Shown piece by piece: positions 15,541 through 22,772 of a DNA stretch of 64,000 bases (position 1 is its first letter; every line of letters starts with the position of its first letter). Where the stretch lies: NCBI GenBank assembly GCA_016125585.1, contig WGLL01000006.1:1-64000 (forward strand). Direction: 5' to 3'. The position numbers were made by a program, and so were the translations under genes. The notes below the pieces were generated by a model. It was not told where the DNA came from. It made no database searches and saw nothing but the letters and a program-made list of their open reading frames with translations. The DNA comes from Caulobacter sp. (GTDB lineage: Bacteria > Pseudomonadota > Alphaproteobacteria > Caulobacterales > Caulobacteraceae).

Positions 15541-15569
15541 TGGGATAATAATCGACCGCTTCGATAGCG
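15541..15569 (+). promoter_or_regulatory. Phage promoter-hairpin element, copy 4
   Basis: GATAAT (15544-15549) is followed after 15 nt by CCGCTTCGATAG, where one A is lost relative to other copies. CGCT pairs with AGCG around a TCGAT loop. It stands about 120 nt upstream of the tail-fibre start. The leader shares GCGCCCCCA, CGGACCCGCC and GCGGACAAGCCG blocks with the capsid leader. No -35 is evident. Confidence 0.65.
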
Positions 15570-15691
15570 AGCCGCGCCGATCTCGGGCGCCCCCAACCTG
15601 ACCTTCCGGACCCGCCGCGACCGTGTCGCGAGGCGGACAAGCCGCTCCCCTCAAGCCAATGACCGGCGCGCTTAGCGCCCACGGGAGCCGC

Positions 15692-17815
15692 ATGACCGTC
15701 ACCGCCCCTTCTTCGCGCTATGTGAGCTACGCCGGTGACGGCGGCTCCGGGCCCTTCGCGATTCCGTTCCGGTTTGTCGAGGCGGGAGACATCCGCGCGG
15801 CCTTGACGACCGTCGATGGGGTCAGCAGTCCTTTGAGCGGACTGACCGTGACCGGGGCCGGAGAACCGGAGGGCGGATCGGCGTCGACGCCTGTGGCCGT
15901 AGCGCCAGGCGAGACCCTGACGCTGTGGAGCGAAACCGCCCTCATTCAGCCGGCGGACTATATCGCCGCCGACGCCTTCCCGGCCGAGAGTCATGAAGCG
16001 GCCCTGGATCGGCTGACCCTGATCGCCCAGGACCAGGCGCGGGATATCGGGCGGAGTCTGACGGCGCCCTTCGGCGAGAGTCTGGGAGATCTGGCCCCGG
16101 CAGAGGCGCGCAAGGGAACGGTGCTGACCTTCGACGCCGACACCGGGGCGCCGCGGACGGATCTGACCTATGCGGGCCTGGTCAGCGACATCGCCAACGC
16201 CATCGACGGAGTCTCGGCGGCGACAGGCGCGGTCGAGGCGGCCGGCGCCGCGCAGGTCGCCCTGGTTGCGGCGCAGGGGGCGGACAGCGCGCTGGATCTT
16301 GCCGACCAGACCACCATCGCCCTGGACGGCATCGCGGCGGCGGCGCTGGAGGGCGCTTCTGCGCTTGGATTGACGGCGGGCGGCTTCCTCGATGCGGTGT
16401 CGGCCGAGGCGGGCCTCGACGAGGGCTGGGCCATCACCGATCCGAACGGCTGGACGGTCCCGGGCTGGTATACCTCCAACAGCGGGGTGGTCGGCACGGT
16501 GGTGCGGCAGAAGGTTCCGGGGGCGAATTTTTCAGGCCTGCCAGACGCCTTTCGCATCTTCGAACCGCCGCCGGTGCTGCCCTACGACATCAACATCATC
16601 GTCATTTCCGGGCAGTCCAATTCCGAGGACGCCGACAGCGTGCCGATGCTGCCGCGCACGCCCAGCGACATGGTGGTGATGCTGGACGCCATCCGGCCGC
16701 GCCATTTCGGCGGGACCTTCGGCCTGAGCGGATTCACGCCTGCGGTGAGCGCCGAATACATTTCCGGAACCAGCCACTGGGGCGGCAACCTGGCGCCGGC
16801 CATCGGCGACATGATCGAGCAGCTGATCGCCGATGTGAACGGCAAGACCTACGCGGCGCACGGCAAGCAGGTGCTGCCCGTCCATATCGGCCAGTCGTCC
16901 TCGTCGATGGCCCAGATCAGCCACGGGACCGGCCTGTTCACCACCATCGAGGCCTGGTTCACCGCGGCCAAGGCGGCGGCGACTGCCCAGGGCAAGTCCA
17001 TCGGCATCATCGCCGGAGCCCATCTGTGGGGCGCCAACGGCTATGACAACAACATCGGCGAGACCCAGGCCCGCAGCGACATCTTCAACTACTGGAAGTC
17101 GGGCGGCGACGTTCATCAGTATCTGCAACAGGCGATCCTGGGCCTCAGCGCCGACTTCCCCGTCGGCATCGTCGGCAGCCATGCCCATCTGCGCGGCGGC
17201 AACGACATCACCCCCTTTGTGGCCAATGCCGAGGCCTGGCTGGTGCAGACCTGGCCGGACAAGTTCCAGATGGTGAACGGCGAGGGCCAGTTCTTCTTCA
17301 ACGGGCGGGGCCGGGGCTTTGGCGGCTCCGGCGTCCACCATGCGGCGACGGAAGCGGCGCTGATCGGGGCCCACATCGGCTGGTGGGTGCATCAGGTCGT
17401 GACGCTGGGCGCCGCCTGGAACAGCTGCATCCCGACCCTGACCCGCACAGGCGACAGCCAGGTCACGCTGTCCGGCCTGCCGGCGGCGGGGTGGTCGTGG
17501 GACTTCTACGCCACGGGGCTGCCGCCGACCTACGCCCAGACCAACCACGGCTGGTTCTTCTACGACCCGGCGGCGCCGACCACCGAGATCGCCCTGACGC
17601 GGCCGCCGTATCCCGGCGCGCCCGGAACCCTGATCGCCGAGACCGTGGCGACCCTGCCGACCAATCTGTCAGTGCGTCACGGGGCCAGGGCGGCCGGATC
17701 GATCATTGCCGGCAATGACATCTGGCGACCGGATGACGGACCGAGCTTCGTGATCAACGGCGCCGCGCACGCGCTTCACCGCAACATCCCCGCATTCGAC
17801 AAGGTGGTTCCCTGA
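15692..17815 (+). CDS. Tail fibre/spike with SGNH (sialate O-acetylesterase-like) domain
   Basis: This is a 707-aa protein. Residues 1-130 are the phage fibre anchor (SSRYVSYAGDGGSGPFAIPF; FPAESHEAALDRLTLIAQDQ). A coiled linker follows to about 290. Residues about 298-570 are an SGNH/SASA hydrolase domain with the block I motif ISGQSNSE (Ser309) and a late GVHHAATEA (His549/550). Such spikes remove O-acetyl groups from host surface sugars; G7C gp63.1 is a known example. The usual Asp three residues before the catalytic His appears absent (GSGVHH), so a Ser-His dyad or another acid is possible. ATG 15692 is chosen because homology begins there. The stop overlaps the next ATG. Confidence 0.82.
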   Translation: MTVTAPSSRYVSYAGDGGSGPFAIPFRFVEAGDIRAALTTVDGVSSPLSGLTVTGAGEPEGGSASTPVAVAPGETLTLWSETALIQPADYIAADAFPAESHEAALDRLTLIAQDQARDIGRSLTAPFGESLGDLAPAEARKGTVLTFDADTGAPRTDLTYAGLVSDIANAIDGVSAATGAVEAAGAAQVALVAAQGADSALDLADQTTIALDGIAAAALEGASALGLTAGGFLDAVSAEAGLDEGWAITDPNGWTVPGWYTSNSGVVGTVVRQKVPGANFSGLPDAFRIFEPPPVLPYDINIIVISGQSNSEDADSVPMLPRTPSDMVVMLDAIRPRHFGGTFGLSGFTPAVSAEYISGTSHWGGNLAPAIGDMIEQLIADVNGKTYAAHGKQVLPVHIGQSSSSMAQISHGTGLFTTIEAWFTAAKAAATAQGKSIGIIAGAHLWGANGYDNNIGETQARSDIFNYWKSGGDVHQYLQQAILGLSADFPVGIVGSHAHLRGGNDITPFVANAEAWLVQTWPDKFQMVNGEGQFFFNGRGRGFGGSGVHHAATEAALIGAHIGWWVHQVVTLGAAWNSCIPTLTRTGDSQVTLSGLPAAGWSWDFYATGLPPTYAQTNHGWFFYDPAAPTTEIALTRPPYPGAPGTLIAETVATLPTNLSVRHGARAAGSIIAGNDIWRPDDGPSFVINGAAHALHRNIPAFDKVVP

Positions 17816-18840
17816 TGACCCTCTGGGCTCCCGACAGCACGAACCTGGTGTTCGAGCATCAGTTCGGCGGCGACAGCGCCGCCTCCCTTCTCAACCATGT
17901 CACCGGAACCACGACGGCCAGCCTGATCGGAACCCCGACCTACGGGACGGGCTACATGGACATCAACGGCAATCCGGCCAGCCCCAAGGGCCTCGACTAC
18001 GGCTTTGGCGTCACCCAGGACGAGGCGACGATCATCGCCGTGATCGATCCCAACAGCGGTGTCGGGATCGTCTCGTCGGTGGGGACAAATCCGGCCCTGG
18101 CCGCCACCGGCCGGGTGTGGTTCGACGCCAACACTTCGGCGGGAGAGACGCTCAGCCTCAACGGTCAGGCCATCACCTTTGTCAGCTCCGGCGCCGCCGG
18201 CATGCAGGTGGACATCGGCTCCGGGCCACAGGCGACGGCCCAGGCGACGACCACCCTGATCAACGCCAACCCGGCCGCCTTCGCCGTCGCCGCCTTCTGT
18301 CCGCCCGGGAACAGCGTGCTGGAGCTGACGGCTCTCGCGGCAGGGACCTCCGGAAACGGGATAGCGATGTCGAGCTCGTCGGGCTCCATCAGACTGACTA
18401 CTGCAACTGCCACTAGTGGCATTGCCACTCTCAGCACAGGCTCCGATGGCGAAGCGGTGACAGCCGGAATCGTGCAATCCTCGACGAACCTCACCGGCCG
18501 AAATTCGTCCTTTGGGGCTGGAGGGCTTGCATCAATTCCTGCGCCGGTTGCGGCCGGATATCACTATATTTCCACTACTCTGCGCGTTCGGGACTTTCCC
18601 GAGCTACGGTCCTATTCTGCGGGCGTTCTATCAGCCAGAGGTCTCGGCACCGTCGCCGGCCGCAGCCGAGACACCGCTGCCAATCTGCAATCCGCGATTA
18701 CAAGTATCGCCGGCACGGGCAATGCGAAAATCGCCTATGCGGCCCTGTTCGACGGTCGCATCCTTACCGACGCCGAGGACCTGGCCCACTATTCCGCCGT
18801 CAAGACCGCCGCCGCGAGCGCCGGGATTTCCGTTGCGTGA
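17815..18840 (+). CDS. Second tail/receptor-binding-type protein, LamG-like
   Basis: This 341-aa protein overlaps the fibre gene by 1 nt. The N- and C-terminal parts (SLLNHVTGTTTASLIGTPTY; KIAYAALFDGRILTDAEDLA) look like a concanavalin/LamG-type beta sandwich, common in phage appendages. A central insertion (about residues 100-215) has GETLSLNGQAITFVSSGAAG and AAGTSGNGIAMSSSSG, a beta domain recurring in phage structural proteins. It probably forms part of the adsorption apparatus. The ligand is unknown. Confidence 0.65.
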   Translation: MTLWAPDSTNLVFEHQFGGDSAASLLNHVTGTTTASLIGTPTYGTGYMDINGNPASPKGLDYGFGVTQDEATIIAVIDPNSGVGIVSSVGTNPALAATGRVWFDANTSAGETLSLNGQAITFVSSGAAGMQVDIGSGPQATAQATTTLINANPAAFAVAAFCPPGNSVLELTALAAGTSGNGIAMSSSSGSIRLTTATATSGIATLSTGSDGEAVTAGIVQSSTNLTGRNSSFGAGGLASIPAPVAAGYHYISTTLRVRDFPELRSYSAGVLSARGLGTVAGRSRDTAANLQSAITSIAGTGNAKIAYAALFDGRILTDAEDLAHYSAVKTAAASAGISVA

Positions 18841-19112
18841 CGGCGTTGCGGAAACTGGTCGGCGACCTCTTCACAGGGCCGGACGGCAAGACCTGGGCGA
18901 TCGGTCGGGTCTACAGCCTGCCGATGCTGGTTTCCGGACTGGCGCTGCCCTTTGTCATGATCTGGCGGGGCCAGCCTCTCGACCTGCTGGCGGCCCTGAC
19001 CGGCTATGGCGCCCTGGGCGGCGGTCTCTGGGCCCTCATTGGCGGAACCAACAGCGCCGAACCCCGGCCGCCGGACGGATCGGGTCGGGCGAACGCCGCA
19101 AGGGAGGGCTGA
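18837..19112 (+). CDS. Two-TM phage protein, holin candidate
   Basis: This 91-aa product starts at a GTG that overlaps the previous stop (GTGA). Two hydrophobic segments (about residues 25-43 and 49-69) are separated by MIWRGQPLD, and the tail is hydrophilic (RPPDGSGRANAAREG). Its place directly before the endolysin candidate and its topology fit a class II holin. The evidence is positional; no sequence family was recognised. Confidence 0.55.
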   Translation: MTALRKLVGDLFTGPDGKTWAIGRVYSLPMLVSGLALPFVMIWRGQPLDLLAALTGYGALGGGLWALIGGTNSAEPRPPDGSGRANAAREG

Positions 19113-19115
19113 GGA

Positions 19116-19481
19116 ATGTGGACCTACCAACAAGCCAGCGGCCTGCTGCTGCATGATGGTCATTGCGTCGGCCAGGGCTACAGCGGGGCCGGGACCCGGC
19201 GCCGGGATGGCCGCGACAATCCCGAGATGGAAGCGGCCGTCGGGCGCGGACCCATTCCCCGTGGCCGATGGCGTATCGGTCCGCCGCGTTACAGTCGCCG
19301 TGTCGGCCCCCATGCGATGGATCTGTCGCCGCTTGGCCATGACGCGCACGGCCGCTCAGCTTTCATGATCCATGGCGACAACGCCGCCGGCGACGCCTCA
19401 CGCGGTTGCATCATCCTGTCCCGCGCCTTGCGGGAGCGGATCAGCGGCAGCGGCGATCATGACCTCGAGGTGGTGGGATGA
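19116..19481 (+). CDS. DUF2778/Tlde1-like endolysin candidate
   Basis: The 121-aa protein has GRGPIPRGRWRIGPPRYS, then FMIHGDN (His86) and SRGCIIL (Cys98). This is the signature of DUF2778/Tlde1 proteins, which have an L,D-transpeptidase-like fold and act on peptidoglycan stem peptides. It lacks a signal peptide, as expected for a holin-dependent endolysin. It lies between the holin candidate and the spanins, so a lysis role is strongly suggested, although phage lysins of this fold are less usual than lysozymes or amidases. Confidence 0.7.
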   Translation: MWTYQQASGLLLHDGHCVGQGYSGAGTRRRDGRDNPEMEAAVGRGPIPRGRWRIGPPRYSRRVGPHAMDLSPLGHDAHGRSAFMIHGDNAAGDASRGCIILSRALRERISGSGDHDLEVVG

Positions 19482-19888
19482 TCGCGCTCGTCACCGCCGC
19501 GCTTCGCAGGCTGACGGCGCCGTTGATCGTTCTGCTTTTGGTGCTGCTCCTCGCCCTGATGTTCTGGGCCGGGTTCGCCGGCCTTGGCGCGCGCCGCCGG
19601 GAAATCACGGCGGCCCGCAGCGAGGCGGAGGTCGCGATGTCCCGCGCCGGTTCGAAGGCCGCCGGCGCCGCGTCCGAGGCCGTGGCGGCGATGGCCGAGA
19701 GAGAGGCGGACCGCAAGGTCCGCGAATTGGAGACCCGAGATGAGATCCTTGCGACGCCGGACGCCAAGACTTCTGCCGGCGCTGCCGGTCATGCTGGCCT
19801 TGTCGGCCTGTGCCGGAGGGCCCTCTACCGTGACCATCCCCGTTGCGCTGGACTGCGCCGGACGGATTCCGCCGCAGCTGCGCGCTGA
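19478..19888 (+). CDS. Rz-like inner-membrane spanin
   Basis: This 136-aa protein has one N-terminal membrane helix (about residues 14-38) followed by a charged, alanine-rich coiled coil (REITAARSEAEVAMSRAGSK; READRKVRELETRDEI), the layout of an i-spanin. It starts 4 nt inside the endolysin gene. Its 3' half overlaps the Rz1-like gene in a different frame over 149 nt, the classic nested spanin arrangement. It should link the inner membrane to the o-spanin for outer membrane disruption. Confidence 0.72.
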   Translation: MIALVTAALRRLTAPLIVLLLVLLLALMFWAGFAGLGARRREITAARSEAEVAMSRAGSKAAGAASEAVAAMAEREADRKVRELETRDEILATPDAKTSAGAAGHAGLVGLCRRALYRDHPRCAGLRRTDSAAAAR

Positions 19889-20102
19889 CACCGCGGGCGC
19901 GCCGCCGCCGTCGGACAACAGCATCGGCGCCTGGGTCGCCTTTGCGGACGCCCAGACCGGTCGACTGGAGAGCGCCAACGACCGAAGCGCGACAGTCCTG
20001 TGGATTGTGGATCGCTGCGAGGCGGAGTCGAGAACCGTCGCCGTGCGCCTGGCGTCACAGCGGCCCTGGTGGCGGCGCCTCCTGCCCGGGCCTCGCCAGT
20101 GA
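19740..20102 (+). CDS. Rz1-like outer-membrane spanin lipoprotein
   Basis: The 120-aa product starts inside Rz in another frame. A basic start (MRSLRRRTPRLLPALP) and lipobox LSAC give a lipoprotein of about 95 residues that is rich in proline near PPQLRADTAGAPPPSD. It would sit in the outer membrane and bind the Rz coiled coil. It is longer than classical Rz1. A reading from 19584 is discarded because its first 52 residues are an out-of-frame shadow of Rz. Confidence 0.7.
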   Translation: MRSLRRRTPRLLPALPVMLALSACAGGPSTVTIPVALDCAGRIPPQLRADTAGAPPPSDNSIGAWVAFADAQTGRLESANDRSATVLWIVDRCEAESRTVAVRLASQRPWWRRLLPGPRQ

Positions 20103-20413
20103 CCGATGGCCGCCTGACCATCGCCGGCGCCTATCAAAGGCTTGCCGCACACGAGGACCTCTGCGCCGAGCGCTATCGCGGCATCAATGAAAAGCTGTCC
20201 TGGATTCTGGGCGGGCTGGCGACCGTTGTGCTGGCGCTGCTCGCCTGGGCCCTGGTCCAGCTCTATGCGCTGGAACCCCTGCGCGGCCCGCCGCTGTCCG
20301 CCGCCGCTCGACGCCGCAGCGTGCCCGCTTGCCTGACCACGGCCCGGAACCCGTTGAAAATTGACGGCCACAGAGAGCCGGGGCGCATTGTGGTCGAGGC
20401 ATCGCGAGGCTAA
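20099..20413 (+). CDS. Single-TM phage protein, holin/antiholin-like
   Basis: This 104-aa frame starts at GTG overlapping the Rz1 stop (GTGA). A helical N-terminus (YQRLAAHEDLCAERYRGINE) is followed by one membrane helix (about residues 34-56, LSWILGGLATVVLALLAWAL). The AHEDLCAERY motif recurs in small prophage proteins near lysis genes, with XhlA-like topology. The C-terminal 45 residues are low-complexity and may be degenerate. It closes the recognised lysis cassette. Confidence 0.55.
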   Translation: MTDGRLTIAGAYQRLAAHEDLCAERYRGINEKLSWILGGLATVVLALLAWALVQLYALEPLRGPPLSAAARRRSVPACLTTARNPLKIDGHREPGRIVVEASRG

Positions 20414-20447
20414 GGGAAGGGCGCTCCCAACTGGAAGGCCTGTGACC

Positions 20448-21344
20448 ATGAGCGACGGCGAGACCACGGTGCGTGTGCCAACGGTGCTTGATCGGGCGGA
20501 CCGGGCCCGGCTGGTGCTGGAGCCGTTCCCGCACATCGTCGTTGAAAACGCGCTGCCGGACGAGGTCTACGAGGCGTTGTCATCAGCCTTTCCACCCTTG
20601 TCGGACCTGCCTGCCGACCTCGCGGGGACCAGCAACAAGCGATTCAATCTCTATTCCTCCTGGGGACCTACCGAGTTGCCCAAGGAGCAGACTCCGGCCG
20701 CCTGGCAGGATTTTCTGAAGGCGCACACCAGCACCGATTTCGTTCGCAAGATCTTCGATCTGTTTTCCGATGTGACCCTGCCGGGCGACACTCCCGGATC
20801 GCGCCGGATCAATCCCGACAGTCTCGGCGAGGGGCTGGCCAGCCGCCTGCGCCTGCCGGCGACGGTGGCCGAGGAAGACATCATCGCCAGGGCGACCGTG
20901 GCCATCAACACGCCGGTCATCACGCCGACCAGCGTGCGTGGTCCTCATGTCGACAGCCTGTGGAAGGCCTATGTGGGCCTCTACTATGTGCGGGCCCCCG
21001 GCGACGACTCTACCGGCGGCGACCTGTGCCTCTACCGCTGGAAGCCGGGCGCGCAACAGGACCCGTGGACCCGGAAGGCGGACGAGACCCTGGTGGAGGC
21101 GTTCGCCACCGTCCGCTATGCGCCCAATACCTATGTTCTGATGCTCAACACCCATGACAGCCTGCATGGCGTCACCGTGCGGCAGCCGACGCCGCATGTG
21201 CGTCGATTCGCCGTGACCTCGGGATGGTTTCCGGGCGTGGACGAAGGCAGCCTGCTGGGCCGCCGCCGCGGCATTGTCGAGCGGCTCAAGGGGTTGATCC
21301 GGCCCCTCGTCGCCAAACCGACAGTTGCCGAGTATCAAGATTGA
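20448..21344 (+). CDS. 2OG-Fe(II) oxygenase family protein
   Basis: This 298-aa protein has the prolyl-4-hydroxylase-like motif set: HVD in TSVRGPHVDSLWKAYVG, a double-stranded beta-helix core (YYVRAPGDDSTGGDLCLYRW), the distal His in NTHDSLHGVTV and the Arg in VRRFAV. The substrate is unknown; relatives sit in surface polysaccharide clusters and also in phages. It begins 34 nt after the lysis cassette on the same strand and precedes a polysaccharide flippase, so it may be late prophage cargo or the first host gene. ATG 20448 has GGAAGG upstream. Confidence 0.8.
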   Translation: MSDGETTVRVPTVLDRADRARLVLEPFPHIVVENALPDEVYEALSSAFPPLSDLPADLAGTSNKRFNLYSSWGPTELPKEQTPAAWQDFLKAHTSTDFVRKIFDLFSDVTLPGDTPGSRRINPDSLGEGLASRLRLPATVAEEDIIARATVAINTPVITPTSVRGPHVDSLWKAYVGLYYVRAPGDDSTGGDLCLYRWKPGAQQDPWTRKADETLVEAFATVRYAPNTYVLMLNTHDSLHGVTVRQPTPHVRRFAVTSGWFPGVDEGSLLGRRRGIVERLKGLIRPLVAKPTVAEYQD

Positions 21345-21434
21345 GAAGCCCATCCTTCCTTGTCTGCGTGCGACACGGAGGGCATTCCCTTTGACAGCTA
21401 CTACGCCGTCTAGAGCAATTGTAGGCTCCAACTC

Positions 21435-22772
21435 TTGGCTCAGTCATTAAAGCTAGTCGGCAAGTTGCTCGCGGGCGCTCTGCAGAACGAGCGAATTCGG
21501 CAGATTTCAATCTCAGCCGGCATCCTGATCGTGAACCTGGGGGCCGCCTATCTGCTCTCCGCCTTCCTGGCGCACACCCTGGGCGCCTCCGGCTTCGGGC
21601 TCTACTCGTTCGTGATTTCGGTCGTCACCATCCTGACGATCCCGGCGCTGTTCGGCCTGCCGACCCTGGTGGCCAAGGAGATGGCGGCCGGCGTGGCCAG
21701 GGGGGACTATTCGCTGATCGAAGGCCTGGTCAGGCGAAGTCGCCAGTTTGTCACCGCTTCGTCGGCCCTGATGATCCTGGTCGGCCTGGGCCTTCTCGCC
21801 TTCACCGCCAGGGACGGGGTTCGGTCGGTCGATCCCACCTACCTGTGGGCCATTCCTCTGGTCGCCCTGATCTCTTGGGCCGGAATCACCGCCGCCAGCC
21901 TTCGAGGCCTTGGCCGGGTGGCGGAAAGTCAGTGGCCGGAGCAGGTGTTGCGGCCGGTGACCCTGCTGGTTCTGGCCGGGATGTTTGCCTGGCTCAACAA
22001 GGCGGCCTTCACCCCCGCCATGGCCATCGCCCTGACGGTGGCCTCCGCGGCGCTGTCCCTGTCGGTGAATCTATTCCAGTGGCGCCGCAACAAGCCGGAG
22101 GCGCTGAAGGGGGTCAGGCCGCAGTACGCCGACAGTCGATGGATAAAGGCGGTCATCCCCATGGGGCTGACGGTCGGCATCCTGGTGCTCAACGCCCAGG
22201 TCGGCATCGTACTGATCGGCCTTCTGTCTTCGCATGCGGATGTGGCTGTCTTCAGGGTCTCGTCCCAGACCGCCCAGCTCTGCGCGCTGGGCTATACGGC
22301 GGTGATCATGAACGTCGCCCCGCGCATCGCCGCGGCCTCGGCCCGCGGCGACACCAGCCAGATGAAGAACACCATTCTGCAGGGCGCCGTCTTCGCCACG
22401 GCCTTCGCCATTCCGCCGGCCCTGATCATGGTGGTGGCGGGCGGCCCGCTGCTGGCCTTCCTGTTCAGCCCGCCGTTCAGCGCCGGTTGGAGCAGCCTGA
22501 GCATCATGGCGGTTGGCCAGGTCCTCAACGCCGCCTTCGGCTGTGCTTCGGTGACCCTGAACATGACCGGTCACGAGCGAGATTGCACCAAGGCCTTCTT
22601 CCTGGGCCTCGCGGCGCAGGTGCTGCTCTGCGTGGTGCTGATTCCGCCGTTCGGCGTCACCGGCGCGGCGATCGCCAGCGTCGCTGGGGTGCTGGTCTCG
22701 AACGTCACCCTGTGGCTGGTCGCGAGGATGCGGACCGGGATCGACTCCGGCGTCTGGGCCTGGCGCCCCTAG
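21435..22772 (+). CDS. Polysaccharide flippase (Wzx/MATE-type)
   Basis: The 445-aa protein has 12 or more membrane helices and the oligosaccharide flippase pattern: LGASGFGLYSFVISVVTILT, a LPTLVAKEMAAGVARGDY loop, and MVVAGGPLLAFLFSPPFSAG late in the protein. It should move lipid-linked glycans across the inner membrane. No ATG precedes the conserved start; TTG 21435 is used and TTG 21465 is possible. TTGACA at 21391 may be a -35. Its 3' end overlaps the convergent acyltransferase by 4 nt. Confidence 0.85.
   Translation: MAQSLKLVGKLLAGALQNERIRQISISAGILIVNLGAAYLLSAFLAHTLGASGFGLYSFVISVVTILTIPALFGLPTLVAKEMAAGVARGDYSLIEGLVRRSRQFVTASSALMILVGLGLLAFTARDGVRSVDPTYLWAIPLVALISWAGITAASLRGLGRVAESQWPEQVLRPVTLLVLAGMFAWLNKAAFTPAMAIALTVASAALSLSVNLFQWRRNKPEALKGVRPQYADSRWIKAVIPMGLTVGILVLNAQVGIVLIGLLSSHADVAVFRVSSQTAQLCALGYTAVIMNVAPRIAAASARGDTSQMKNTILQGAVFATAFAIPPALIMVVAGGPLLAFLFSPPFSAGWSSLSIMAVGQVLNAAFGCASVTLNMTGHERDCTKAFFLGLAAQVLLCVVLIPPFGVTGAAIASVAGVLVSNVTLWLVARMRTGIDSGVWAWRP

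Larger units (their letters stand above)
138..20413. mobile_element. Mosaic podovirus-type prophage (visible part)
   Basis: A repressor/Cro switch, portal, Bbp19-like protein, scaffold, capsid, adaptor, tail fibre and lysis genes lie in podovirus order, mostly on the plus strand. Integrase, terminase, tail tubular protein B and large internal virion proteins are not seen. The left limit is masked by an IS element and no att site was recognised. The right limit is set at the last small lysis-type gene, but the 2OG oxygenase and flippase beyond it could still belong to the element. Several genes on the opposite strand inside it look like cargo. Confidence 0.85.

Noticed and set aside
15692-18840. 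Diversity-generating retroelement near the tail fibre, as in BPP-1
   Set aside because: No reverse transcriptase gene or template/variable repeat pair was found, despite the Bbp19-like and capsid resemblance.
21391-21396. TTGACA as a flippase promoter
   Set aside because: No acceptable -10 lies 16-18 bp downstream; only a possible -35 remains.
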